NCBI GenBank assembly: GCA_024364805.1
Contig: CM044518.1
Span: forward strand, 21,094,560 to 21,124,566
Direction of reading: 5' to 3'
DNA from: Euprymna scolopes
Lineage: Eukaryota; Mollusca; Cephalopoda; Sepiida; Sepiolidae
DNA length: 30,007 nucleotides
In this document: one piece after another, positions 10,566-26,046 of the stretch
Position numbering within the stretch: position 1 is the stretch's first letter
How the letters are laid out: each line of letters starts with the position of its first letter
Notes under the pieces: model-generated
Seen by the model: only the letters and a program-made list of their open reading frames with translations
What the model was told of the DNA's origin: nothing
Database searches by the model: none
Translations under genes and position numbers: made by a program

Positions 10566-11586
10566 AAGTGTAAACAAAGGGTTGATGCAGCGGACAGATA
10601 TATATCAACGTTACGCCGTGTAACGTGAATTCTGGTGCTGTAAAGATAAAACAGCTTATGTGAATAATTTTCTAGTATGGTAGAAGGAACCTATATTTCA
10701 CAGCAGCCCAATGTATTTGATCCAATTCGTGTTCTATGCGGATGTAAATCCAAAGAGTTTACTCAATTAGGTCTGAAGTAGAATTTAATTCTTCATGGGG
10801 AACGTTTTTGTAGATATTTTCGGATTTGGCTACGATTATAATTGTATTAATCTTGAATTAGTTGTTTAGGTGCCTTATAAAAGTAACTTACATTTTCGTA
10901 GTAATGTATTGTTTATAGCAAACTATGAGTTCAAAATACTTTTACGCAACGTCCATATTCATAACAAAAAAAGACACGTGTGATTTAACAAATAATTTTA
11001 AATTGAGCAAGTGTAACAATAAAGTAAGTCTGCACTATTATATTTTGATAGCGATATTCTCGATATCTGACCCACCATGTTAACTAAATAATTATTACGT
11101 ATATCCTATTATATCCGTTTTCAGCATGTTTATTCAAATAAAGAAGCGACACTCTAAGGTGTTTCCATGTTACAGACATTTCGCTTCACCACCGATACTT
11201 AAGTTGTTCAAAAGTCAAATAAAGAAATCTTTCTAGGCCACTATCCTCCTTCTTAAATAATGTCTTCTCGTGTATTTCTATTCTCTTAACGTGAAAACAC
11301 GCTACACAATGATTCTAAGAAAGATATAACGCTTCAAATAAAAAAGAACAAATAATCTTTAGGAAAAATTAGGAAGTAGATTATCTTTCTTTTGCGAAAA
11401 GGCAACAATGCAACGTAAATCTAATCTTACTCTTCATTATCTTAGAACTGGACAATACCAATATATCCCGAAGCACTACCACTACGCTTCTTACTTTATA
11501 TAGTTCAATTGTTTAATTAGCTGTAAAGTTCGATAGCAGAAGTAACCCAGTTGCTTGGCACAGGAAAATATAAATTAGTGTTTTTG

Positions 11587-11587
<1 letters not shown>
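10566..11587. other. AT-rich sequence, no gene recognised
   Basis: No open frame above background, no RNA gene and no identifiable repeat end. The piece near 10566-10600 could belong to the LINE tail to its left. Confidence 0.5.

Positions 11588-11634
<47 letters not shown>
11588..11634. repeat. (TA)n array at the left end of the inverted-arm element
   Basis: Pure TA repeat followed by a TGTATGTATATATT transition into the left arm. The right arm of the same element also ends at a TA array (17964-18047). Confidence 0.95.
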
Positions 11635-11642
<8 letters not shown>

Positions 11643-11710
11643 ATATTTGGTAAAAAAGGTGATTAGTAAAACCTGAAAGAGTGCGCAATACTATTGCAGA
11701 TAAAATCTGC

Positions 11711-12546
11711 GTTTTATTTGTTATTACCGTTTTATCTGTTCAGTTACATATGTTTCGGTTGCCGGACCATATTTCTGATCCAGCAGCCTCGCAAGCGTAA
11801 CCGAAATGATTATTAATATGTAGAAGAACGATTTTAAAAGAAATACGTGAAAGGAAACAAAAAAGAGTAGAGAAAATAAGAGAGGTCGGAGATAGACAAT
11901 AATTAAGTTTTGAAATTTAAAATACATTAGATTGTAGTGTGTGTGAAGGGGTTAGTTAATTCAGCTAGGCGTCGGTAAAGGTGTAGTGATATAGGGAAGG
12001 GTAGAGGGGGAGATAAAAGAGAGGGGTACGGGCAGGAGGGTGTAGGAATTTCAATTTTGGATTTTAAGATTTGGCTGTTTTAGTAAAATTGTTTAGTTAT
12101 ACACTGGAGTATATGAATGGATGGGAGGGAGAGAGGGAAGGAGAGAGGGTCAAAGAAAGCTTTAGTTAACGTGTAACATGCGTTTGGCAAAGGCTTCATT
12201 TCAGAACGGTCGCAGTAGCCACGGCAAGTCTAGACATAAATTCGACAATGAATTTTTAGGAAGTTAAGATGAATACATATGCCAATACACTCGCACATAT
12301 GCACACATACATACTCATATAACACATGCATGCATATACATATATATATATATGCACAAATACACACGCATACAATGAAGTATATCGACATATATAAACA
12401 CAACCACATACGTACATGCAAATATATACAGATAGTACGCGGAAACATACATGCCAATAAATGCACACACACACACACACACATATACGTATAGACACAT
12501 GCACGCGCATATGCATATGTACATACCGACACACACATATATATAC

Positions 12547-12585
<39 letters not shown>

Positions 12586-13030
12586 CACCCACCCACACAT
12601 ACTTACATACATATATGCACAGACATATATCTCCAGTAGGATATTGATGTATATACATGCATACACACCAGTACTTACACATTCATACACTTATATATTA
12701 ATCTACATATCCATAAATATATACATACATATACAGACATACCCATATACATATATATGTCGGTTTATACTAAGTAAATAAAGTAAAGTTGGATAAAAAA
12801 TAAAAAAAATAAAAATAACTAATTGTTTAGGTAGACGCATGATAATATATATTCCAATACATGTTACTGGTTTAATATTTAGGGGTCTGTATGGATTTTC
12901 TTTTCTGATTAGGGAGGGGTTAAGCTATATTGGCTTGTAAAAATAAATAAATAAACTAAAATATATAATATAAAATAAAATAAAACTTTAGATTTCTAAA
13001 TAGAGAATAAAAATAAAGCTAAAAATAAAA
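11711..13030 (-). repeat. Left inverted arm of the RT/GIY-YIG element
   Basis: Three blocks are perfect reverse complements of the right arm: 11747-11769 with 17905-17927 (contains CCGAAACATATG on the - strand), 12065-12096 with 17639-17670, and 12858-12883 with 17079-17104. Similar but imperfect sequence links them in the same order. The arm contains a CA/TA-rich stretch (about 12270-12745) that is longer than its partner, plus an apparent extra segment at about 12150-12260 not seen on the right. The A-rich inner end stops matching at about 13030. Confidence 0.85.
12270..12745. repeat. CA/TACA-rich low-complexity tract with (AC)n and (AT)n
   Basis: Degenerate ACAT and ACAC units surround a pure (AC)n at about 12465-12482 and an (AT)n at 12549-12580. 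It gives rise to long tyrosine/isoleucine/cysteine-rich pseudo-frames on both strands that are not genes. It corresponds to the TA/TG-rich, gap-containing part of the right arm. Confidence 0.9.
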
Positions 13031-13466
13031 AAATAACATAAAAATAAAAAATAAAGATAATGAAAAATAATGAAAAAACGAAAAAATATAAATAGAATAA
13101 AATAAGTGCAAAAATAAATATGATAGAGATAATATGAGGAAGAAGTGAAAAATAATGATTGTAAATTCAAGTTGGGGAATATGTGAATGTGTTGAGGGAT
13201 CAACTTTTGATTTCCTTTAATGGTTTGTGCATATATTGGTTAAATTTATATGTATCGGGGATATAAATGTAAGTAGTAAGGTATTAGTAAGAGTAGGATA
13301 TTCAGAATTAGGTCGACCACTATGTATAGTTATATGGTTAGTGGGATGTCTAAGAGTTTAAATGTGGTCTGACAGATATGGAGGAACTGAACGTTTAAAG
13401 TACAGGATTATGGATGTGGTTGTTTAGTTTTAGTCAGTTAGGTGTTTTTGTGCCTTCTGTTAAGTT

Positions 13467-13579
<113 letters not shown>

Positions 13580-14136
13580 CTGGCACCTTATTTAGTGATT
13601 TGGGCAATAGTTATGTCTAAGCTTTATACAAACACATATATGCGTATGTATCCAGCTATAGATATACCCGCACGCTTACGTTGACCCCTGAATTCACATA
13701 CATACACACACATTCTAACACCCAGAAGTACGCATACGACTATATGTGCACATAGTCATAGGCACACGAAATATATCTATGCATATATGCATGACAAACA
13801 CGTAGATATACAAACGCGTATACAGATACACATAAAACACATACCCAATCATGGCCACACATCCGTCCACGTAAAACACAAATACACATGTACTTGCACA
13901 TATATAGGAGAGTAAGTAGGTCCGTTTAAGAATATAGTATTTCTCACACACCTACACAAATGGGCGCATATATACATACAGCTGTCAATATATACTCTAA
14001 TAAGTGTACCCCCATATACGTGGAGAGTTTAGTAGTTATTAGTAAGTTAATAGGGGAGATTTGCATCCTGCATGGGTTAATGTGCAAATATTAGGGGCTA
14101 AATAAAGGAATGAAAGACAGTTTAAGGTGGGTAGTT

Positions 14137-14138
<2 letters not shown>

Positions 14139-14217
<79 letters not shown>
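14139..14217. repeat. (TA)n array
   Basis: About 79 bp of pure TA repeat inside the G/T-rich 3' interior of the inverted-arm element. Confidence 0.96.
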
Positions 14218-14220
<3 letters not shown>

Positions 14221-15003
14221 GAAAGAGATTATGGCGGGGGGTATGAGGAGAGGAGGTTTTATCTGGGAGTATATAGAAATATAGAACAAGTGGAATGCTT
14301 TAAGGGGCAGAATATTTGGAGGAAACGGGGTACATCTAATGAATAAAGAGGCGAGTTGGTTGGATAAAAATTATTAAATTATTTAGAAGAACATTGGGCT
14401 ATAGTTCTTACAAGTAGAAAAGGGGCATGTGGATTCTAGGCGATAATGATTTATGGAGCCTGGTAAATATTCGGGTAGGATAATGTTTCTAGGTGCCTAG
14501 AGTTTGGGGAGGCGTCATGGGAAAATCCGTGGGGATTATGCACTTTTACTATTTTACTTATTGTTCTAAAGTTGTAGTATTTGGTTTAAAAGATCTTTTA
14601 AATCAATTTATGGGCATAGTTACATTGGGACATCTATGTATTAAGATATACACTCATGCACATACGTATAGCTATACATGTCCGCAGGTGCACACCAACA
14701 TATTTGCAGGCACGATAGTTTCCTACATCATATTGTGCGATCTGTGTGTGGGATATGATGGGGTTGAGCGGGCAAATCTAGCTAGAAAGGGTAATATCCG
14801 TAAATCTTAAGGTGTCTTTGTGTGGCAGATGAGGTCCTGTGGTGTATAAAATAGTAATGTTGGAGATATATGTTAGTTTGTTGGATTTAGAGGGGATTTT
14901 GTGGCGAGAGGAAAGGCAATATAGGGTATGGGGAGGATGGGGTACGATGATTAGATTGTGGTGATGTTGCAGTAATTGGGTTCGTGCGATAGATGTTGCC
15001 TGA

Positions 15004-16915
15004 GGGATGTTTCAGAAAGGTAGGATTTGTAATGTACGCAGTTTATGGTGGTTGCATTTTTTCTATTTAATAATTTGTCTCTATCTTTAAAATTGAATAT
15101 AAAATGTTTTTCGTTTAGGCGTAGGAGAATTGAGGAGTCTAAAGGTTTACACACGTTAGATTTTTAAAGACTTCCCACGTAATAGTTGGTGTAAAGTTAT
15201 TTTGGATTACATGTAGATATTGGTAGATTAGGGAGGTTTTCTAGGGGAGGTTGGGGTTTGTGAAGGATCATGTATGTACTCTAAATCTATCTTTAAAAGA
15301 GTGTTTGCTAAGACAATATAGGATTTTTGTTTAGGTTTTCTGTCGGTACAATTGTGGCTTTATGCCCAACTCCAGTTTGTAAGCATTATATATTAAGTGG
15401 ACATTCGGATTTTTATTGCAGTTACAATTATTTTCGCTAGTGTTATTTGTGTTTTTATCCTTGTTAATATTTTCCTGTTGTGTTTCTGGAGAATTTATTC
15501 TAGGTTATAAGTACATCTGTAGCTATGTTTAATTTTGTTTCATAAAATATTTTGATGAAGTGTGTGATTGGGTTGGAAATTGTTGTTTATTAGTTAAAAA
15601 TTTTTTTGGCTAGTTTTGTTTTAACCATTATGTTTAAGGGGGTATAAAACCACATTATTTTTCTGGGCCTATTTTTCTTGTTAAAAGTATGAGAGGAGTT
15701 TGGTTCAGTCTAATTTAAGATGGTATTTGGGTGGCCACTTTGATACAGGCATGTTCATATAATGTGTTTATGTTTGTTGAATATTTCAAGTTTAGAGGAA
15801 TTAGTCATAGATGTAAGGATATGTTTACTTATGTTCTGTGTGATTCGATAGTGGACGTATATAGAGTTGGTTAGTATTGTCCTTAATGTAAGGTTCATGT
15901 AAGTTATATGAGAGATTAAAAGCTATATCGAGAAAGTTAACAGTTTTTACGTTTGACTTAATGTCTAGTTTAAACATATTTGTTCATTGCTTTAGTTAAG
16001 GCTTTTCTTATTTTTTCACATTTTTAGCCATTTGAGTTTTCAACTACGATAAGGCCATCGTCTCTATATAATCGTCTGTTTTTTTTATCTATAATTTATC
16101 TGAGATTGTGTAGAATTAAGAGACAAACTAGGTCGGTGGCTTCTGCTGAATCTAGACACCATTGAGAGGTAAAATGAACCGGGTTGGTTCTTCTTAGTCA
16201 ATTGGATGTCTTGGATGATTATCCAAGACATCCAATTGTTTGTCCCGATTTTTTGATAACGTCAATTTCGGATTGTTGTAGGTCAGAGAGTAGAGAGGCA
16301 AAGTCTAAGGCCTCTTTCTTCTTTTGATATGCAAGGATAGTAGTTTTCATTGTCGATATGGATGAATGCGGCCTTCTTTTTGTTTTGGATATTATTACAC
16401 CATTTAAAGCGTGCCATTAGTGTTTATCCATTGTTTTAGTGCATATTTTGTTTTAATTTGTAAATTAATTCTTTCTAGTATTCTTTTACTTATTCTTACT
16501 ATTTCTAGCTTTGTGGGGTTTATAAGTATAGATTGATGTCTTATTTCAAAGTAGTATGTATGGTCTTTAAGTGTAATGTAGGCCTCCTTACTTGATAGTT
16601 TGCCTAATCTGTTTCTAATTCCTTGTGTGTCAGTGATATTTTTACTAGCAAACTTGATGCCCTTGACTAAGTCTGTACCTGGTTTTTATAATTCGTGATA
16701 ATGTTTTCTTTAAGTAGTTTTAGGTAGTTTTGTTTGTGGATCATGTAGAAGTGTTGCATCTTGAATGCTTTGACATACAATGATTTCTTTGATAATTTTG
16801 TGTAGATGATGTTGGAATGAGTTTTTTCTATGGTGAAATGATACTTTGTTCGTAAGTTCCATGAGTTCTGCCTCAAAATTGCGGAGTTGGTCAACAGTTG
16901 GGGTTGTATATTGAT
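15004..16915 (-). pseudogene. RT and GIY-YIG coding remnant (Penelope-like, broad sense)
   Basis: Reading the - strand from right to left, family landmarks appear in the expected order. An N-terminal region lies at about 16915-16450, with RT landmark FIHIDNENYYPCIS at about 16326-16373 (the D-x-E-x-YYP motif A position). A second RT landmark follows near 16100-16160, then the catalytic box YRDDGLIVV (16040-16068) and FKLDIKSNVKTVNFLDIAF at about 15920-15980. A cysteine cluster lies at about 15393-15430, a weak GIY-YIG trace near 15302-15321, and a C-terminal NEKHFIFNFKDRDKLL at about 15070-15125. The gene is broken in many places. Identification rests on remembered relatives; GIY-YIG is the weakest part. 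Confidence 0.65.
16199..16238. repeat. Perfect 18-bp fold-back with 4-nt loop
   Basis: Bases 16199-16216 are the exact reverse complement of 16221-16238, separated by GATT. It lies within the degraded RT region. A perfect stem in an otherwise decayed region suggests a recent local inverted duplication or a copying/assembly artefact. Confidence 0.85.
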
Positions 16916-16934
16916 TGACAATTTTATTTATTTT

Positions 16935-17958
16935 TATTTTATGTTTATCTTTATTTTTTTCAATATTTAGAAATCTAACATTTTATTTTATTTTATATTG
17001 TAACTTTTTATTTTAATTCTATTTTTTCATACGCCAATACAGCTTAACAACCGCAATAACCAGTAAAACATATAGACTCCTAAATATTAAACCAGTAACA
17101 TGTATTTGAACATATTTTATCATGCGACTACCTAAAGTTTCATTATTAACTACACCCTTTTTAATTTTAATTTTTTATCCCAACTTTACTTTATTTACTA
17201 AGTACAAACAGCCACATATCTATGTATATGTGTATTTCTGTATTTGCATGTATATATGTATGAATATGTAGGTTAATATATCAGTGTATGAATGCATGTA
17301 TACATGTGTATGTATATATATATATATATATATANNNNNNNNNNNNNNNNNNNNNNNNNNNNNNNNNNNNNNNNNNNNNNNNNNNNNNNNNNNNNNNNNN
17401 NNNNNNNNNNNNNNNNNNNNNNNNNNNNNNNNNNNNNNNNNNNNNNNNNNNNNNNNNNNNNNNNNNNNNNNNNNNNNNNNNNNNNNNNNNNNNNNNTATA
17501 TATATATATATATGGGTATGTATATATATATATATGTGTATGCGCGTGTATGTGTGTATACGTATATATGGGTGTGTCCATGTTGTGCTTTCTCTCTCCC
17601 TCTCTCCCTCCCATCAATTCATATACTCCAGTGTGTAGCTAAACAATTTTACTAAAACAGCCAAATCTTAAAACCCAAAATTGAAATTCATCCGACCTCC
17701 TCCTCGTACCCCTACCGTTATCTCCCCCTCTCCCTCTCCCTACACAACTGCGCCTTCACTACCGCCTAACTGAATTTACTAACCCCCCAACCAACACTAC
17801 AATCTAATGTATATTAAACTTCTCTCGTATTTCTTTTAAAATCGTTCTTCCAAATAATAATATCCATTTCTGTAAGGTCTGACGTGGCTGCTGAATCATA
17901 AATGTGGTCCGGCAACCGAAACATATGAAACGGAACAGAAAAACGGCAATAAAAAATA

Positions 17959-17963
<5 letters not shown>
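16935..17963 (+). repeat. Right inverted arm of the RT/GIY-YIG element
   Basis: Reverse-complement partner of 11711-13030 (matching blocks listed there). The inner end begins in an A/T-rich segment at about 16935. It passes through a TA/TG-rich part containing the assembly gap and ends at about 17963 against a TA array. Outside the low-complexity part it appears close in sequence to the left arm, but identity was not computed. Confidence 0.85.
17335..17496. other. Assembly gap (162 N) inside a TA repeat
   Basis: A run of N flanked on both sides by TA repeat. True length is unknown. Reading frames spanning it are artefacts. Confidence 0.99.

Positions 17964-18047
<84 letters not shown>
17964..18047. 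repeat. (TA)n array
   Basis: About 84 bp of pure TA repeat between the right arm of the inverted-arm element and a dispersed repeat starting CTAGCAGGATGCCCGGCG. Confidence 0.97.
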
Positions 18048-18048
<1 letters not shown>

Positions 18049-18400
18049 TAGCAGGATGCCCGGCGATGGTCTATCGTAATTATAAACAGATAGCATTCGC
18101 CCTTTCATGAATGAACTCTTTTTCTGGGTCAACGGCCAACTAGCTCCGTGTATGTTTGTGTGTGTATATGTGTATTGGGGCGGACAGGGCTCCCGTAAGC
18201 CGTGGAGAAGGCAACCTTTCTAGGAGAAGCAAATCTCTGATTTAAAAAACCAAAAAGCGGAAGACCATTACCCGCGTTAAGCTGGTCTGCAGTATATTAG
18301 TATAGATACTCCCTCAGACATTTGAGCTCATGGATTTTAAATGTCTGAGGGAGTGGCACTCGTCTGACAAGACGTTGCAATCATCATAAACAGATATACC
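18048..18400 (+). repeat. TA-anchored dispersed repeat with shared core
   Basis: Starts at the TA array with CTAGCAGGATGCCCGGCGATGG, a signature recurring in variant form next to three other sites (20395 on the - strand, 25678 and 26047). Bases 18190-18239 match 23643-23690 (CTCC(C/T)G(C/T)AAGCCGTGG, then GGAGAGG/GGAGAAG-type sequence), so at least part is a multicopy family. Contains the 18308-18354 fold-back. The family is unidentified. Confidence 0.6.
18308..18354. repeat. Perfect 16-bp inverted repeat, 15-nt spacer
   Basis: ACTCCCTCAGACATTT at 18308-18323 is the exact reverse complement of 18339-18354. Could be a structural end of the dispersed repeat or a local inverted duplication. Confidence 0.85.
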
Positions 18401-19740
<1,340 letters not shown>

Positions 19741-19780
19741 ATATAATGATAGAAGATGTATCGAGACACAGGAATGGGTA

Positions 19781-19875
19781 TGTTTGATCTGGCAGAGCGG
19801 CGGTTCATTAAAATTGCGGGGTCTGCATTCGCACCTGGACCACAAAGTATTGAAATAAAGAATTTAAAAATTAAA
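19781..19875 (+). repeat. tRNA-derived SINE
   Basis: A perfect A box, TGGCAGAGCGG, lies at 19790-19800 and a B-box-like GCATTCGCACC at 19825-19835, 24 bp after it; this is the usual pol III promoter order, with spacing near the tRNA range. A short A-rich, AATAAAG-containing tail follows. Octopus genomes carry several tRNA-derived SINE families; this one could be among them but I cannot name it. Confidence 0.7.
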
Positions 19876-20225
19876 AAAAACGTTTACAGGCGTTTTTGAT
19901 ATAGATGTACATAATAATAATTTGATAAGTTTGTTCTAACTTAAATAGGGATTGTATAATAAAATGGTGGGGTCTTAGTTGGCGCCTGTCCTCCATAGAA
20001 TGGAAATAGGCACACACTTTAATACAGACTTTTAATATCGTTCTGCGTAAGTATACCTTTATAATTATGTTTCAGTTTGAAGAAATATCGTATGATAAAA
20101 AAAATATAGTATATAAAAAAATGGAAATATGTCACAAAGTTTAACAAGGTTTTTTAATATAGATCAATAGAATATTGTGATAAGTGTTTCAGTCTGAACA
20201 GGAATCGTTTAATAAATTATGGGGT
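19876..20225. repeat. Diverged tandem repeat, ~120-136-bp unit, about 3 copies
   Basis: Three blocks share a TTTTT(A/G)ATAT start (near 19894, 20030 and 20152), an internal AAGT.TGTT/TTTCAGTCTGAA-type segment and an end like TAATAAAATTATGGGG. Variants of AATGGAAATA link units 2 and 3. It abuts the SINE tail and could be the SINE's tandemly repeated 3' part or an independent satellite. Confidence 0.6.
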
Positions 20226-23298
<3,073 letters not shown>

Positions 23299-23700
23299 TC
23301 AAGGATTGATGTGGGCGTGTGCTAAAATCCCACAGATGTTCTAGCGTCATATATAGGTCTCCGAATCTAATCATCCCCACGTGCACGTCTTGAGTTCTGA
23401 CCCGATAACGGGGTTCTGGCGAATGGGGAATGTTCTGTGCCAGAAAACTGAATACGCACTGCCTTGTGGGATACGGTTTGTGAACCAAAGGTTAAGTGTG
23501 AGATAACCCTTACAGATACCTCCAGAGGAGCTTAAACTCTATTGACAGCGGCCTTCATGACCCACCGGCGTGTGGGCCATGCTCTGGTGCTCAGCACCCT
23601 AAGTCCCAGTCATGGGTAAATTACATTAGCATGTAGAATAATCTCCTGCAAGCCGTGGTGGAGGCAATTATTCTAGGAGAGGACAACTCTTACGCGAAAT
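23299..23700. repeat. Dispersed repeat, GC-richer than surroundings
   Basis: A block of moderate GC with no intact frame; 23643-23690 matches 18190-18239 within this window, showing it is multicopy. It has motifs such as CACCGGCGTGTGGGCCATG and GGTGCTCAGCACC, a small palindrome. Probably part of an unidentified transposable element; orientation unknown. Confidence 0.55.
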
Positions 23701-23988
23701 CTCCGGTCAAAGCAATTACAAACATCTTGCAATGGCTTGTCACTGGTTTATTGTTGCGGAGATTTAGAAAGTGGAACTCGTGTCGTACAAACGATTGCCA
23801 CTTCAATTCAACGATGTACATATGTTACTTGAGATCTATCTTGTATCTTTTATATTTTTCTATCTTAATTTATTAAAAAAGCAGAAGGGAGTTAGTTTTC
23901 TTTTCATATTTTTAATATTTTATTGTGATGATTTTATCTTATGGGGAAAATAGAAACGGACATACACATATCCTACCTGTTAAGCGCT

Positions 23989-24087
23989 CACGTGTCTGCT
24001 TGTCACGCTCGTTGGACAGGACAAATAGAAAGCAAGATGGCGTCTGTGATATTTAATAGAAACGGTCTCGTGTAATCTCGCGAGATT
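23989..24087 (+). promoter_or_regulatory. Candidate host promoter: CACGTG, CAAGATGGCG, TCTCGCGAGA
   Basis: Within 100 bp lie an E-box CACGTG (23989-23994), CAAGATGGCG (24033-24042, a YY1-type motif that also supplies an ATG in strong context) and the 10-bp palindrome TCTCGCGAGA (24076-24085, extended to 14 bp at 24074-24087). TCTCGCGAGA is the CGCG element bound by BANP at CpG-rich housekeeping promoters in vertebrates. The cluster stands out in an AT-rich repeat region and precedes a protein-like frame. Activity in this organism is inferred. Confidence 0.45.
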
Positions 24088-24288
24088 TACGTGGATGAAT
24101 GTAATATAAAGCAGGTCGCATGGAGGGATGGGGAGAAAGAGCTTTGGCTGTCAGACGCTAAACAGGTGACGTTACAAGATATACGGTTACTTAGTGCATT
24201 GGGAGGAGTGAAGGAGGTTCCAGTTGAACATATCCTTTTTATTTTGCGTGATACAGGAATAGAAAATTTACCTAGTATTTTAGGCTAA
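24037..24288 (+). CDS. Protein-like short frame with one in-frame stop; unrecognised
   Basis: From the ATG at 24037 the frame reads MASVIFNRNGLV, meets TAA at 24073-24075, then continues in the same frame from SREIYVDE to SALGGVKEVPVEHILFILRD and ends LPSILG at a TAA (24286-24288). The post-stop part is a balanced, non-repetitive 70-residue sequence with charged and hydrophobic residues in a helix-like pattern, unlike the low-complexity frames elsewhere. I do not recognise the protein. It could be a first exon of a host gene with a sequencing error or real stop, a retrocopy, or an unlisted mobile element. No clear GT splice donor or polyadenylation signal follows closely, so neither exon nor retrocopy is proven. 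Confidence 0.35.
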
Positions 24289-25677
24289 AAATGTCTGGGA
24301 AGTTATGGAAACATTATTTGTTCATTTTTATTATTATATATTATAAATGAAGAAAAAGTAAGACACTTAAACGGAACTATTTTTTTTATTTGTAACGCAA
24401 ACCTATCAAAAGTCACTTACAATTTCTTTTTGTAAACCGGAACCGGATTTATTTACGCTTGCGCATCGTAAACAAAAAAAGGTGGAGGGTCTGAACGCGC
24501 AAGTAATGGGAATTGACTTTCATGATATAAGAAATAACAAGATAAGTAAATTCGAGTTTAGTTAGTGTTAGAAATATTAACGGTATTCGATTAGGAACCT
24601 GATTGTCTTGAATTAACATTAAACACAGTGCTGTATTTGTGCATAATAAACAAAGTTTACTTACTCAGACAGTATCAAACAGCTATTTTGATAAATTTAC
24701 CGTAGTGCCATGAGATTGTTTTCAAAGTTGAAAGAACTATTGCGATCAGCGAAAAATTAACTAAAAATTATTACTCAGCCTCCTAATTATTACACGTTGT
24801 AATAAACATCATGTGTTATACTGAAATATTAATATGAACAAAATATCATTCCTATATTGAGTTAAATTAGTTCAAAGTTATGTAATAAAATTAAATCATT
24901 TTTTCTTTATTATCCTTCTAAACTATTATGCATGGTTCCTGTTATAAATTGAGGAGTATTACTCGTATTTAATAACAATATCTACAGAAACGATAACCAT
25001 GATTAACGCGTATGACAGTTTTTTTTTCTGTTTTATTTAAAAAAAAATCATTAAATGTCATGTGTAAATTGGGTATGAACAAATGTGTGATTTAGACCTT
25101 TGGTTAAGTTTAATCTAATTATGTCCTTATGTTGTCATCTAGGATCTCACCTCATTCTCATTTTGTTATCCTGTCAATCATATCATTACTAAACTCATAC
25201 ACTACCAGATTAGATTCTAATGATCTTCAATTACTCTTTTTTGTAAAGGGTCCCTCTAATGATTGATTTTATATTTTATGCTAATTATCTTATCATTACC
25301 GTTGCAGTTAATTGCAACTAATTTTACCAAGGTATCCAACGTATATAATTAAATAATGCAGCTATATTATGACGTGTTATGACATAATAATTTCTATTAT
25401 TTGCCAAATGGAATTATTTATGCTTTATACCGTATATATGTGCATTATAAAAATGTTATCTGAGCTTATTTTCCGTAACATTTTCTGTGTCGAATTTATT
25501 GAGAATCTGTAACTAAGTAAAACCATCTTCTCACATAGTGTATCACTCTCAACCTTAAACCATCAAATGTAGTTTATAACCTTAATGCTCATATGGTCAC
25601 TTGAGTAATGCCCTTTTTTACTACCTCATTTTTTACGCTGGATGGGTTATATTAATTCTTTACAAAATAAATCATAC
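24289..25677. other. AT-rich stretch; promoter-like motifs near its start
   Basis: CCGGAACCGG at 24437-24446 contains two overlapping ETS-type GGAA/CCGG cores, and CTTGCGCATCG at 24458-24468 resembles an NRF1 half-site. Both lie 350-380 bp from the TCTCGCGAGA cluster. The remaining ~1.2 kb is AT-rich with no recognised gene, repeat end or RNA. Confidence 0.4.
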
Positions 25678-26046
25678 TAGTATGAGAACCCATCGTTGCC
25701 TGACTGGAAATTGGTAGTATACTAAGGATATTCAGAAACCAACACTAAAAAAAAGAATTTTGCTTCAATGTAAATAGTATCGAGCGCAAAAAATGGGCGC
25801 ACTAGTCAGGCTCGAACCTGTAACCCGAAACAGGAAAATTGACTGTCTTTCGCAAAAAATGGCCCAGTTTACCAGCATAGAATTAACCTTTGTAGCAAAT
25901 TTTAAAATATTTTTCATATGAGTAGTCTATCTTTCTAAAATAGAAATATTATCACATTCCGATGCGTCTGTCAAAGGATTTTGGGAGACATAAAACATGC
26001 ACAGATGCACACTTACAAACTAACACACATTTTCCTTTCATATAAT
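25678..26046 (+). repeat. TA/CTAG-type dispersed repeat, first of a tandem pair
   Basis: Begins CTAGTATGAGAACCCATCG TTGCC, matching the CTAG...ACCCG.CGTTG signature, and ends CACACATTTTCCTTTCATATAA. In the middle, the - strand carries GGTTCGAGCCT (about 25807-25817), a near-consensus B box, with an A-box-like TGCTGGTAAACTGGGCC about 55 bp upstream on that strand, so an antisense tRNA-like segment is embedded. Confidence 0.6.

Noticed and set aside
16199-16238. Fold-back considered as a microRNA precursor
   Set aside because: An 18-bp stem with a 4-nt loop is too short for a pre-miRNA, and it lies in a decayed retroelement reading region.
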